The notes under the pieces: model-generated | What the model saw: the letters and a program-made list of their open reading frames with translations, nothing else | Databases searched by the model: none | What the model was told of the DNA's origin: nothing | Assembly: GCA_963788215.1 (NCBI GenBank) | Contig: CAWBFX010000003.1 | Location: 620,001 to 684,000 of the forward strand | Source: AC-32 sp963788215 | GTDB lineage: Bacteria > Actinomycetota > Thermoleophilia > Gaiellales > Gaiellaceae | Reading direction: 5' to 3' | Length of the DNA stretch: 64,000 bases | In this document: positions 26,197 through 34,565 of the stretch, in pieces | Layout of the letters: the number at the start of each line of letters is the position of its first letter | How positions within the stretch are numbered: the stretch's first letter is position 1 | Program-made: the position numbers and the translations under genes

Positions 26197-27474
26197 TCAA
26201 ACGGCCGGGACTTCGACCTTCGTCCTCGGCTCGACTTCCATCAGGCGGACGAGGAGCGGGATCGCCGCCAGGATCGGAATCCCGCAGATCGGCCACAGCA
26301 CCTGGTACCCATCCGTCGCCTGGAAGTAGGGACCCGCGAGGTCGATCGCCAGCCCGGCGATGGGGGCGCCGATCAGGATCCCGATGCCCTTCGTCGTCGT
26401 CGCGAGCCCCGAGACCGCGCCGCGGTGCTCGACGGGGACGATCTTGTAGAGCAGCCCCCAAGCCAGCGTCATCACGGTGCCGCCGGCGATCGAGACCGGC
26501 ACGATCAGCCCGAAGTACCAGTCGTGCCACTCCTGCGCGAGCCCCGCCACGAGGAACCCGCCGCCGTACAGGAACGACGCGAAGAAGATGACGCGCGCGA
26601 GCCCGAAGCGGTCGCCCAGCCGCCCCGCGAAGATCGCCGCGATCACGTAGCCCACGGCAACCGCACCCAGGACCGCCGACGACATCACCTTCGACTGGTG
26701 CAGCCCGTGGATGATGTAGAGCACCACGAACGTCCGAGCCGCCGCGAACGTCCCCTCCCACGCCGAGTTCGCGAGCAGGAACCGCCGCACGTCGCCGTCC
26801 GACCAGAAGATGTGCCAGCTCCGCCGCACGTACGCCGCGAATCCCTCGAACACGCGGCCGTGGCCACCGTCCTCGCGCACGAGCAGGATCACGAGGCTGC
26901 AGGCGGTCGTCGTCAGCACCGCCGCGAGCAGGAACGGCGACGGCTTCCAGAGCTTGAAGAGCAGCCCGCCGCCGACGAGCGCAACGCCGATCGCGATCCC
27001 GCGCTGGATGTGCTGGATCCCCTGCGAGCGCCCGAACGAGTCCGCCGACAGCACGTCCGGATAGAGCCCGCGGTATGGCGTCTCGAAGATGTAGTACGCG
27101 AAGAAGAACGTCATCACCACGACCGTCGTCGTCCAGAGGTTCGGCATGAACGCCATCAGCAGAAGCGCGAACCCCATGGGCGGAACGGCGACCAGCATGA
27201 ACGGCCGCCGGCGGCCGAGCGGCGTGTGGAACGAGTCGCTCCACGGCCCGATCACCGGCGAGATCACCAGCGCGAAGACGCCCTCGGCGCCGAGAATCAC
27301 GCCGATCACCCCGCCGGATTCGGTGAAGCGGCTCAGCAGCGGCGGCAGGTAGGCCGCGGTCGTCGTCAGCGAGAAGGCGAGCCCGAACGCTCCGAGCCCG
27401 AGCGTCCAGAGGAGGCGGCGCCGCGCCGGCGGCAGCGCAACGAGCGCCTGCGAAGCCGATGTCGTCTCGGTCAC
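26197..27474 (-). CDS. MFS transporter (sugar/SLC45-like)
   Basis: 425 residues with 12 predicted membrane spans. IGPWSDSFHTPLGRRRPFML (about 77-96) is the loop 2-3 motif typical of the sucrose/SLC45 and glycoside-pentoside-hexuronide-like branches. A second RLGDRFGLAR motif sits between spans 8 and 9. Substrate unknown. GTG 27474 overlaps the tetR stop as GTGA, so it is cotranscribed with, and probably controlled by, that regulator. The adjacent lipid-CoA genes raise the chance that the cargo is an organic acid or lipid-like compound, but this is inference. Confidence 0.82.
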   Translation of the reverse strand: MTETTSASQALVALPPARRRLLWTLGLGAFGLAFSLTTTAAYLPPLLSRFTESGGVIGVILGAEGVFALVISPVIGPWSDSFHTPLGRRRPFMLVAVPPMGFALLLMAFMPNLWTTTVVVMTFFFAYYIFETPYRGLYPDVLSADSFGRSQGIQHIQRGIAIGVALVGGGLLFKLWKPSPFLLAAVLTTTACSLVILLVREDGGHGRVFEGFAAYVRRSWHIFWSDGDVRRFLLANSAWEGTFAAARTFVVLYIIHGLHQSKVMSSAVLGAVAVGYVIAAIFAGRLGDRFGLARVIFFASFLYGGGFLVAGLAQEWHDWYFGLIVPVSIAGGTVMTLAWGLLYKIVPVEHRGAVSGLATTTKGIGILIGAPIAGLAIDLAGPYFQATDGYQVLWPICGIPILAAIPLLVRLMEVEPRTKVEVPAV

Positions 27475-28088
27475 GCCGGCGCGCCCGCGTGCTCGGGGGC
27501 GAGGCCGCCGGCGACGATCTCGACCACGGTCCGCTCCGCACGCGCGAGATCCTCGTCCGAATCCGGAAGCCGCCCGAGCACCCAGCCCGTCAGCAGCTCG
27601 TCGATCGCGCCGTAGAAGACGTAGCTCGCGAGACGCGCATCGAGGTCGCCGCGAACCGATCCGTCCGCCTGCCCGCGCTCGACGATCGCCTGGATCACCG
27701 CGAACGACGCCACGATCTCGTCCATCTCGCCTGCGAGCAGCTGGCTCCGCGTGACCTCGAGCACGAGCACCCGCACCAGGTCCGGATCGCGCTTCCAGGA
27801 GCGGATCAGGATCTCCGCGACCTTGCGCAGCTGCTCGCGCGGCGTGTCCTCACCGCGCTCGACGCTCTCGATCGTGGCGATCAACGCGCGCCACGTCTCC
27901 CGGAAGACGTTCCGCAGCACCTCTTCCTTCGACGAGAAGTAGTGGTAGAGGAGCCCGTAGGCGACCCCCGCCTCCTCCGCGATGTCGCCGACCCGCGCGG
28001 CGTGGTACCCCTTCCGTGCGAAGACGCGCACCGCCGCGTCGAGGAGCAGCCGGCGCTTGTCTTCCTGCGCCTTGGTCTGGTCGGGCAA
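27471..28088 (-). CDS. TetR-family regulator, FadR/YsiA-like
   Basis: 205 residues from TTG 28088. The N-terminal HTH (about 10-56) reads LLDAAVRVFARKGYHAARVGD, IAEEAGVAYGLLYHYFSSKEE. The C-terminal half resembles the fatty-acyl-CoA-binding domain of Bacillus FadR/YsiA. Members of that group repress beta-oxidation genes until acyl-CoA binds. An imperfect palindrome sits at its own start, sharing GATCAGTC with the palindrome at the dehydrogenase, which fits autoregulation and control of that gene. Coupled to the MFS gene by GTGA. Confidence 0.9.
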   Translation of the reverse strand: MPDQTKAQEDKRRLLLDAAVRVFARKGYHAARVGDIAEEAGVAYGLLYHYFSSKEEVLRNVFRETWRALIATIESVERGEDTPREQLRKVAEILIRSWKRDPDLVRVLVLEVTRSQLLAGEMDEIVASFAVIQAIVERGQADGSVRGDLDARLASYVFYGAIDELLTGWVLGRLPDSDEDLARAERTVVEIVAGGLAPEHAGAPA

Positions 28089-28102
28089 GACCGGATCAGT
28101 CT
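28088..28102. promoter_or_regulatory. Candidate TetR operator between tetR and the CoA-transferase gene
   Basis: AGACCGGATCAGTCT is an imperfect palindrome (AGAC...GTCT arms) containing the same GATCAGTC as the dehydrogenase site. It begins at the tetR start codon and ends 3 bp before TAGCTT, the presumed -10 of the divergent CoA-transferase gene, so binding would block both promoters. Confidence 0.5.
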
Positions 28103-28104
28103 AG

Positions 28105-28110
28105 TAGCTT
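28105..28110 (+). promoter_or_regulatory. Leaderless -10 element of the CoA-transferase gene
   Basis: TAGCTT ends 6 nt before the ATG at 28117, immediately downstream of the candidate TetR operator. Confidence 0.42.
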
Positions 28111-28116
28111 GGCTTG

Positions 28117-29016
28117 ATGAAGCCGCTCGCGGGGATTTCCGTCGTCGACCTGACGCGCTACCTGCCCGGACCGTTCGCGAGCCGCGAGCTGATGCGCCTC
28201 GGCGCCCGTGTCACGCGACTGCTGCCGCCCGGAGGCGACCCGATGCACGAGCTCGCGCCGGCCTGGCACGAGGCCCTCAACGCGGGCAAGGAGACCGTCG
28301 AAATCGACCTCAAGGTCGACGCCGAACGAGGGCACGCGCTCTGCGCCGAGGCGGACGTCGTCCTCGAGAGCTTCCGCCCGGGAGTCGTCGATCGGCTCGG
28401 GATCGGTCCCGCGGACCTGCCCGAACCGGTCGTCTACTGCTCGTTCACCGGCTTCGGCCCGGACGATCTCACCGCCGGGCACGACCTCAACTACCAGGGC
28501 TGGGCCGGCCTGCTTCACGACACCGCGCCTGCCATGCCGCCCGTTCAGATCGCCGACCTCGGCTCGGCTCTCCGTGCCGTCGCACAGGTCACCGCCGCGC
28601 TGCTCGAGCGTGAGCGGAGCGGCCGCGGTGCGCACCTCGTGATCTCGCTGACCGAGACCGCACACGAGCTCGCCGCGCACCGCCTCGGCGGCGAGCCTGT
28701 CCCGCGCCTCCTCACCGGCGGGCTCGCCTGCTACCGGATCTACGCGACCGCGGACGGGCGGCACCTGACCGTCGCCGCGCTCGAGCCGAGGTTCTTCGAA
28801 CGCCTCTGCGAGCTCCTCGGCCGCCCCGAGCTCGCCGAGCGCCAGTACGGCCCCGAGCAGGAGGCGCTGGCCGACGAGCTGGCCGAGCTGATCGCCGCGA
28901 AGCCGCTCGCGGCCTGGCTCGAGCTCTTCGACGGCGAGGACGTCAGCGTCGGCCCGGTCGCGACCCTCGAGGAGGCGTCAGCCTTTCTTCGCGTCGTTCC
29001 CGCCGGGGATCAGTGA
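28117..29016 (+). CDS. CaiB/BaiF family (class III) CoA-transferase, short C-terminus
   Basis: Moves CoA between carboxylic acids, or epimerises 2-methylacyl-CoA as in AMACR. 299 residues. ISVVDLTRYLPGPFASRELM opens the fold, and the catalytic Asp is expected in HDLNYQGWAGLL (about 122-133). GPVATLEEA is near the end. Family members usually continue 50-100 residues past this point; here the protein stops after about 15 more, inside the 39-bp overlap with the SPFH gene. It may be a trimmed but folded form, or damaged. Its promoter region is shared with tetR. Confidence 0.82.
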   Translation: MKPLAGISVVDLTRYLPGPFASRELMRLGARVTRLLPPGGDPMHELAPAWHEALNAGKETVEIDLKVDAERGHALCAEADVVLESFRPGVVDRLGIGPADLPEPVVYCSFTGFGPDDLTAGHDLNYQGWAGLLHDTAPAMPPVQIADLGSALRAVAQVTAALLERERSGRGAHLVISLTETAHELAAHRLGGEPVPRLLTGGLACYRIYATADGRHLTVAALEPRFFERLCELLGRPELAERQYGPEQEALADELAELIAAKPLAAWLELFDGEDVSVGPVATLEEASAFLRVVPAGDQ

Positions 29017-29862
29017 ACCGAGGTTCCCGAGCGCCTGGGTGAACTCGCTCGGGATGATCCAGACCTTGTTCGACTCGCCCTGCGCGATCTGCGGGAGCAT
29101 CTGCAGGTACTGGTACGCGAGCAGCTTCGGATCGGCGTCGCCCTCGTGGATCGCCTTGAAGACGGTCCCGATCGCCTTCGACTGACCTTCGGCCTGTAGG
29201 ACGAGCGACTGCCGCTGGCCCTCCGCCTTGAGGATCGCGCTCTGCTTCTCGCCCTCCGCGGTCAGGATCTGCGACTGCTTGACGCCCTCGGCAGTGAGGA
29301 TCGCGGCGCGCTTGTCGCGGTCGGCGCGCATCTGCTTCTCCATCGCGTCCTTGATCGTCCCGGGCGGGTCGATCGCCTTGATCTCGACCCGGTTGACCCG
29401 GATCCCCCACTTCCCCGTTGCCTCGTCGAGCACGCCGCGCAGCTGCGCGTTGATGTGGTCGCGAGAAGTCAGGGACTCTTCGAGCTCCATCCCGCCGATC
29501 ACGTTCCTCAGTGTGGTCACGGTCAGCTGCTCGATCGCCTGGATGTAGTTCTGCACCTCGTAGGTGGCCGACTTCGGATCGGTGATCTGGAAGTAGAGGA
29601 CGGTGTCGATGCTGACGACGAGGTTGTCCTCGGTGATCACGGGCTGGGGATCGAAGGAGACCACCTGCTCGCGCAGGTCGATCAGCGGGCGGAGGCGGTC
29701 GATGAACGGGATCACCAGCGCGACTCCCGGCGAAAGCGTCCGCTGGTAGCGGCCGAGTCGCTCCACGAGCCCCGCGTTCGCCTGGGGGACGATCCTGACC
29801 GTGCGCGCGAGGACGAGGACGACCAGCGCCGCGACGATCAGCAGGACGATGAGCGGAACCAT
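28978..29862 (-). CDS. SPFH/stomatin-like membrane protein (paraslipin)
   Basis: 294 residues. One N-terminal membrane span (about 2-20, VPLIVLLIVAALVVLVLART), an SPFH/PHB domain (about 25-190) and a heptad-rich helix with repeated ILTAEGxKQS units (about 195-235). These proteins form large rings or scaffolds at the membrane and pair with NfeD proteins. The downstream partner rule holds: the NfeD gene lies 13 bp upstream on the same strand. Its 3' end overlaps the CoA-transferase gene by 39 bp. ATG 29862. Confidence 0.92.
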   Translation of the reverse strand: MVPLIVLLIVAALVVLVLARTVRIVPQANAGLVERLGRYQRTLSPGVALVIPFIDRLRPLIDLREQVVSFDPQPVITEDNLVVSIDTVLYFQITDPKSATYEVQNYIQAIEQLTVTTLRNVIGGMELEESLTSRDHINAQLRGVLDEATGKWGIRVNRVEIKAIDPPGTIKDAMEKQMRADRDKRAAILTAEGVKQSQILTAEGEKQSAILKAEGQRQSLVLQAEGQSKAIGTVFKAIHEGDADPKLLAYQYLQMLPQIAQGESNKVWIIPSEFTQALGNLGSLIPGGNDAKKG

Positions 29863-29875
29863 GCGATAACCCCTT

Positions 29876-30304
29876 TCAGTTGTAGACGAGCGCGGTTGCG
29901 CCCTCGATCTTGACGACCTCGACTCGCGTCCCCGGCTCGAAGACCTGGCCTTCCATGTACGACCGTGCCGACCACTCCTCGCCGCCGATCTTGACCCGGC
30001 CGCCGTCGGAGTCGACGCGCTGGAGGACGAGCGCCTTCGTGCCGGTCAGCGCGGCGGTGCCGGTTCGGATCGCAGCCGGCATCCGCAGGTGCGACCTCGC
30101 GATCGGGCGGATCAACGCGACGGACGCGATCGAGGCGGCGATGAAGACGATCACCTGCGCGGTCGCGCCGACGCCGAGGAGCGAGGCGATCCCGGCGGCG
30201 ACGGCCGCGAGCGCCACCGGCCCCAGCACGAAGAGCCCCGGGGTGAAGATCTCCCCGACGAGCAGCAAGACGGCGACGATCGTCCATATGACCCACCCGG
30301 GCAC
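29876..30304 (-). CDS. NfeD-like membrane protein
   Basis: 142 residues. Two or three membrane spans in residues 4-66 (WTIVAVLLLVGEIFTPGLFV is the family motif) and an OB-fold C-terminal domain (about 80-142, LTGTKALVLQRV, VKIGGEEWSAR, GTRVEVVKIEG). NfeD proteins work with SPFH proteins in membrane organisation; this is the short form without a protease domain. It is the first gene of the NfeD-SPFH pair, GTG 30304, and lies 9 bp from the HAD hydrolase upstream. Confidence 0.9.
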   Translation of the reverse strand: MPGWVIWTIVAVLLLVGEIFTPGLFVLGPVALAAVAAGIASLLGVGATAQVIVFIAASIASVALIRPIARSHLRMPAAIRTGTAALTGTKALVLQRVDSDGGRVKIGGEEWSARSYMEGQVFEPGTRVEVVKIEGATALVYN

Positions 30305-30313
30305 ATCGCGATC

Positions 30314-31006
30314 CTAACCTTCGTCAACAGCGATGCCCAGGGCCGCGGGAAGCGCAAACAGGTTGGGCAGGCGCTTTGCGACCTCCGGGTAGCGGTCCTC
30401 GCGGTCGAGCAGGAACGCACGCTCGATCCCTGCCGCGAGCGCGCCCTCGACGTCGTCCTCGGGCGAGTCGCCGATCATCGCCGTCTCGGCAGGCTCTACC
30501 TCCAGGTCCTGCAGGATCGCGCGGAAGATCGTCGGGTGCGGTTTCGTCCGGCCGAACGCCCCCGAGCCGATGGCGGCGTCGACCTCGAGGCGGTGGTGCG
30601 CCACGAACGCGGCGAGGTCGCGTCCCGTGTTGGAGACGAGGCCGAGCTTCAGGCCCTGCGTTCGCAGCACGTCGAGCACCGGAAGCGCGTCCTCGTAGAG
30701 CTCGAAGTGCGCCGCGTGCTCCCAGGCGCGCGTCATCTCGACGGCGCACTCGTAGGCGGAGTCGGCGTCCCCGCCCATGCCCCGGATGATCCGCTCGGTG
30801 AACGCGACCCAGATCTCCTCGTCGTGCTCGAGCTCCGGGTGGCGGCGGATGCCCTCGACCGCCTTCTCGCGGGCTGCGGCGTAGCGCGTGGGATCGAGGT
30901 CGAGGCCGAAGCGCTCGCCGAGGCGCCGGTATCCCTCCGGACCGAGCTCCGGCCCGGGCCGCGCGATCGTGAAGTCGACGTCGAACAGGACCGCGCGCAG
31001 GCTCAC
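30314..31006 (-). CDS. HAD-family hydrolase
   Basis: 230 residues, probable phosphatase. FDVDFTIARPG (about 7-17) holds the nucleophile Asp; the usual DxD is seen as DVD. The second motif is LGLVSNTGRDL, the Lys is in FGRTKPHPTIF and the acidic pair in MIGDSPEDDVEGA. The helical cap spans about 20-95. Substrate unknown; a REG-2-like or phosphoglycolate-like phosphatase is plausible. GTG 31006 overlaps the stop of the phosphotransferase gene as GTGA. A longer start at 31072 would extend into that gene. Confidence 0.88.
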   Translation of the reverse strand: MSLRAVLFDVDFTIARPGPELGPEGYRRLGERFGLDLDPTRYAAAREKAVEGIRRHPELEHDEEIWVAFTERIIRGMGGDADSAYECAVEMTRAWEHAAHFELYEDALPVLDVLRTQGLKLGLVSNTGRDLAAFVAHHRLEVDAAIGSGAFGRTKPHPTIFRAILQDLEVEPAETAMIGDSPEDDVEGALAAGIERAFLLDREDRYPEVAKRLPNLFALPAALGIAVDEG

Positions 31007-31842
31007 GTGCCCTCCAGCAGCCACTGTGCGGTCTCGAGGTGCGTGCGGCTGAAATCGCTGTCGCCCGCCCACGCGACCGTTTGCGCGATCGCCCAGCCGC
31101 GGGCCCGCTCACGATCGAGGCCGAGCTCCGACGTCAGCCGGTCGAAGCGGTGCAAGACGTCGCGCTTCGAATGGCCGAGCTCGAAGGAGCGGACGATCGG
31201 CGCGACCGCGAACTCGCGCTCGCCCGCAAGCGGCTTCGGGTCGATCACGAGCCACGGCTCGCGTTCGGCGGCGAGGACGTTGTCGCCGTGCAGGTCCTGG
31301 TTCACGAGCACCTGCTCGCCCTGCGTCGGCGGCAGCTCGCGGAGCGCCTCGAGCGCCGCTTCGAGCAGCTGCGGCGCGGCGCTCCAGTCCTGGCGCGGCA
31401 GGTACTCGGCCCACCAGGCCGCCTCGTCGGCGAGCGGCCGGAACGGCTCGGCGGCCGGCTTCCAGAGCTTCGGCAGTAGCCCGACGAACGCGTCCAGGGC
31501 CGTCTCCTGGCCGGCAGCCGACAGCGGCGTTCCCGGCACGCAGAGCTCGAGCAGGAGCGCGTGCTCTGCGGGGTCGTGGTCGAGCAGCCGGATCGCGCCG
31601 TCGCCGCCCCAGAGCTCGAGCGCCGCCGCCTCGTGCTCGCTCTCGCGGTGCGGCTTCTGGATCTTCAGAACGGCCTCGCTCCCATCGGCGCGCCGGACGC
31701 GCTGGACGACGGTCGACGCAGCGCCCGGCTCGAACGATTCGACCGGGGTCAGACCCCAGCGTTCGCTGATCAGGCCGGCGCCGGCCAGCGGTACGCGTCC
31801 GCCTGGCGGTTCTTGAGCGACGGGAGCTTCTCGCGCACCCAT
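31003..31842 (-). CDS. Aminoglycoside/hydroxyurea phosphotransferase-like kinase (APH(6) family)
   Basis: 279 residues if started at ATG 31842. SERWGLTPVESFEPGAAST, EAVLKIQKPH with the ATP Lys, LVNQDLHGDNVLAAE (catalytic Asp and Asn) and WLVIDPKPLAGEREF match the APH(6)/hydroxyurea kinase family. Members O-phosphorylate streptomycin-like drugs or hydroxyurea, but many chromosomal copies have unknown substrates, so resistance should not be assumed. The start is uncertain: ATG 31842 lies 73 bp inside the nitrilase gene, and no canonical start exists between the nitrilase stop and the conserved SERWGL. Ends in GTGA with the HAD gene. Confidence 0.78.
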   Translation of the reverse strand: MGAREAPVAQEPPGGRVPLAGAGLISERWGLTPVESFEPGAASTVVQRVRRADGSEAVLKIQKPHRESEHEAAALELWGGDGAIRLLDHDPAEHALLLELCVPGTPLSAAGQETALDAFVGLLPKLWKPAAEPFRPLADEAAWWAEYLPRQDWSAAPQLLEAALEALRELPPTQGEQVLVNQDLHGDNVLAAEREPWLVIDPKPLAGEREFAVAPIVRSFELGHSKRDVLHRFDRLTSELGLDRERARGWAIAQTVAWAGDSDFSRTHLETAQWLLEGT

Positions 31843-32604
31843 TGCAGCCTCGCGCGGTCGAGCTCGGCCGAGATGACCGTCTCCTCGTCGGGCGCCTGCG
31901 CGAGCACGATCCCCCACGGGTCCACGATCAGCGAGCGGCCGTAGCTCGGCTTCCCCGGCCTCGTCATGCCGAACTGCGCGGGCGCTGCGATGTAGCACTG
32001 ATTCTCGATCGCGCGAGCCCGCATCAGCACCTCCCAGTGATCACGGCCGGTCGGCACGGTGAACGCGCGATGGAACCGTGACCAGCTCGGCGCCCTCGAG
32101 CGCGAGGATCCGGTACAGCTCGGGGAAGCGGATGTCGTAGCAGACGGTCAGCCCGATCGGCCAATCCGCCTGGGCGACGACGGGCTCGTCGCCCGCCTCC
32201 TGGGCCTCGGACTCGCGATAGACGTTGCCCTCGACCTCGACGTCGAACATGTGGATCTTGCGGTAGACGCCCAGCACCTCGCCGTCAGGGCCGAAGGCGA
32301 TCGACGTGTTCGCCAGCTTCTCCCGGCCTTCACGCTGCTCCGCGATCGAGCCGCCGACGAGGGTGATGCCATGGCTCCGGGCCCAGCCGGCCATGAGCTC
32401 GACCGTCTCGCCGCCCTCGAGCGGTTCAGCCGCCGCGTAGAGCACGTCGCCGTCCCCGATCGCGTTCCACTTCTCCGGGAGGACGACCACGTCCGCGCCG
32501 GTCGCCGCCGCCCGGGCGACGAGAGGCTCGGCCTTGTCGAGGTTCGCCGCCTTGTCCGGCCCGCTCGTCATCTGGACGCAGGCCACGCGCAGGAGGTCGG
32601 TCAC
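31770..32604 (-). CDS. Carbon-nitrogen hydrolase (nitrilase superfamily), frameshifted
   Basis: About 277 residues when rejoined. The Glu-Lys-Cys triad is complete: LPEKWNAIG, YRKIHMFDV and VCYDIRFPEL. The sequence is closest in pattern to deaminated-glutathione amidase/omega-amidase (Nit1/Nit2). One extra base in 32061-32070 (GCGCG) breaks the frame; removing it gives VPSAFTVPTGRDHWEVL, a strongly conserved family stretch. GTG 32604. Its last 73 bp overlap the likely start of the phosphotransferase. The damage is most simply a consensus error. Confidence 0.87.
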
Positions 32605-32614
32605 GGCGTGAGGA

Positions 32615-32620
32615 TAGCTT
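32615..32620 (+). promoter_or_regulatory. -10 element of the CoA-binding protein gene
   Basis: TAGCTT lies 9 nt before the ATG at 32630 in the 25-bp gap from the divergent nitrilase gene; leaderless layout. Confidence 0.38.
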
Positions 32621-32629
32621 TCGGCTCGA

Positions 32630-33031
32630 ATGAGATCGCCCCAGCAGATCCTGGCCGAGGCGCGGACGATCGCGGTCGTCGGCGCCTCTCCGAACCCCGA
32701 CCGGCCGAGCAACGACGTGATGCGCTACCTGCTCGGGGTCGGCTACCGCGTGATCCCGGTGCGGCCGGCGGACTGCGACGAGGTGCTCGGGGTGCCGTGC
32801 GTGCGTTCACTCGCCGAGATCGACGAGCCGATCGACTTCGTCGACGTCTTCCGGCGGCCCGAGTTCTGCGCGGCCCATGCGCGCGAGGCGGTCGAGGCCG
32901 GCGTCGGCGCTCTCTGGCTCCAGGTGGGGATCGTGTCGGCGGAAGCGCGGCAGATCGCCGAGGAGGCCGGGCTCGACTACGTCGAGGACGCGTGCACGAA
33001 GGTCGTCCATAAGCTGTACCTCGCGCGATGA
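32630..33031 (+). CDS. CoA-binding domain protein (YccU/YneT-like)
   Basis: 133 residues, Rossmann fold. TIAVVGASPNPDRPSNDVMRYL (about 13-34) is the CoA_binding_2 nucleotide loop, and the C-terminal GLDYVEDACTKVVHKLY holds the conserved D-C-K-H end. Biochemical role unknown in most bacteria; it is related to the CoA-binding part of succinyl-CoA synthetase. ATG 32630. The stop overlaps the next ATG by 4 bp (33028-33031), indicating coupling with the small basic protein. Confidence 0.88.
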   Translation: MRSPQQILAEARTIAVVGASPNPDRPSNDVMRYLLGVGYRVIPVRPADCDEVLGVPCVRSLAEIDEPIDFVDVFRRPEFCAAHAREAVEAGVGALWLQVGIVSAEARQIAEEAGLDYVEDACTKVVHKLYLAR

Positions 33032-33183
33032 GCCCGAAGCCCGTCTACTGGAAGCCGAAGTACGGCACCCGCTCGAGCCGCCACAAGGCCTGGGTGCGGC
33101 AGGAGGCGAAGCGCGAAGCCGCGCTGAACCAAGACTCCGCGCCGTCGCTGCGCAGCCGCCTGCGCAAATTGCTCGGGCGCTGA
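33028..33183 (+). CDS. Small basic protein, 51 aa
   Basis: Frame from ATG 33028 (ATGA overlap with the preceding stop) to TGA 33183. It begins MSPKPVYWKPKYGTRSSRHK and contains about 15 Lys/Arg in 51 residues. No family recognised; aromatic-plus-basic composition suggests nucleic-acid or ribosome contact. Coupling to the CoA-binding gene and a coherent frame up to a stop support it as real, but it is short and could be spurious. Confidence 0.5.
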   Translation: MSPKPVYWKPKYGTRSSRHKAWVRQEAKREAALNQDSAPSLRSRLRKLLGR

Positions 33184-33206
33184 GGACACTCGCCCCAACC
33201 CACGCA

Positions 33207-34511
33207 TCAGGTCGCCTCTGACGCGGCCTGCAGCGGCGGGGATTTTGTCGGCACGAGAGGGTCCGGTATCCGGTTTCCGAGTCGAAGGAAGCCGGCTCCC
33301 GTCAGTGCCAGCGCCAGCGCGCCGCCCCACCAGATGGCGTCGGGTGACGTTCCGAGCAGCAGGCCGCCGACCGCGGGGCCGAGAGCCACGCCGACCATGA
33401 AGCTGAGCTGGTAGAGCGACATGTAGCGGCCGAGCAGATGCGGCGGCGCGATCTCCGCGACTAGCGGGCCGAGCACGATGAACTGGCCGCACTCAGCGAT
33501 CGCGATCAGGATCGCAACGCCGGCCAAGACGGTGGTGGCGGCGAGCGTCGAGGCCGTAAGCGTTGCGAGCAGGACCGCAAGCAGGCCGACTGCGAATATG
33601 GCGCTGGTGGCGAACAAGGCGTGAGTGCGGCGCATCCGCGCCACCACCCGTGTCGCCGGTACCTGCGCTACGACGATGAAGAAGGTGTTGATGAAGACGA
33701 CGACACCGATCCCGACGGGCCCGACAGGTGTATGCGCCTGCGCAAACGGCGGGAGGATGAAGGAGAAGAACGCGCCGCCGATCATCACAAGCGCGAGGTT
33801 GCCTGCGATCAAGGCGAGCAAGAGCTGATCCCGAGCAAGAGCTCGGAACCCCCGTGCGCCCTCGCTCGCCGACGGAGCGTCCGCGAGGCCGGGATCCGGG
33901 ATCCAGACGAGCACAACCAGCGCGAAGACGACGAACGTGACTGCGTCGAAGAAGTAGAGGGCCTGGAACGCCTGGAGGTGATGATGGGTGGCCGCGACGA
34001 TGAAGCCCGCAACCGTCGCGCCGAGGCCGAGACCGAAGTTACCTGCGACCCGTCGGAGCGCGGTCGATGCGGCGCGCTGCTCCGCCGGGACCAGGGTCAA
34101 GGTCAGGACTTGCCCGGCGGTTCCCACGAGTCCGAAGCCGGCACCGGCTACGGCCGAGCAGACGAAGCCTTGCCAAGGACGGTCGACAAACGCCAAGCCC
34201 CCGTAGCCGAGCGCGTTCAAGACATTGCCCGCGATCAGGAGCCGTTTCGCACTGAAACGATCGAGGAGCGCACCCGAAGGGAGCGTTACCACTGCGGCCG
34301 TGCCCATGACCGTCGCCAGCACCAGCCCCGCGGTCGCCGTCGAGAACCCGCGGACCGCGTGGAGGTAGATGATCTCGAAGGGAAGGATCAGTCCGCTGCC
34401 GAAGTAGTTGAGCGCGTTCCCGCCCTGAAGAACGACGACAGACCTCGGTAGTCCCGTACGCCAAACGGCGAACACACGTGTGAGCGCGCTGCCCCGACGT
34501 TGCTTCTGCAT
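33207..34511 (-). CDS. MFS transporter (multidrug-type)
   Basis: 434 residues, 12 predicted spans. LPSGALLDRFSAKRLLIAGN (about 83-102) is the loop 2-3 motif of drug:H+ antiporters of the DHA1 type. ATG 34511 has GGAG 8 nt upstream; a GTG or ATG further up at 34553 is possible but adds no conserved sequence. Divergent from an ECF sigma factor gene with a strong palindrome between them, suggesting a shared regulator. The substrate is unknown. Confidence 0.85.
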   Translation of the reverse strand: MQKQRRGSALTRVFAVWRTGLPRSVVVLQGGNALNYFGSGLILPFEIIYLHAVRGFSTATAGLVLATVMGTAAVVTLPSGALLDRFSAKRLLIAGNVLNALGYGGLAFVDRPWQGFVCSAVAGAGFGLVGTAGQVLTLTLVPAEQRAASTALRRVAGNFGLGLGATVAGFIVAATHHHLQAFQALYFFDAVTFVVFALVVLVWIPDPGLADAPSASEGARGFRALARDQLLLALIAGNLALVMIGGAFFSFILPPFAQAHTPVGPVGIGVVVFINTFFIVVAQVPATRVVARMRRTHALFATSAIFAVGLLAVLLATLTASTLAATTVLAGVAILIAIAECGQFIVLGPLVAEIAPPHLLGRYMSLYQLSFMVGVALGPAVGGLLLGTSPDAIWWGGALALALTGAGFLRLGNRIPDPLVPTKSPPLQAASEAT

Positions 34512-34565
34512 CAGCTCATCTCCGATTCGCGGTTGTGTCGATGTCAAAGACACCGCGACGACCCG

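Noticed and set aside
31003..31842. A true antibiotic-resistance gene
   Set aside because: The family includes streptomycin kinases, but the chromosomal context shows no mobile element and many relatives have unknown substrates, so only the family is claimed.
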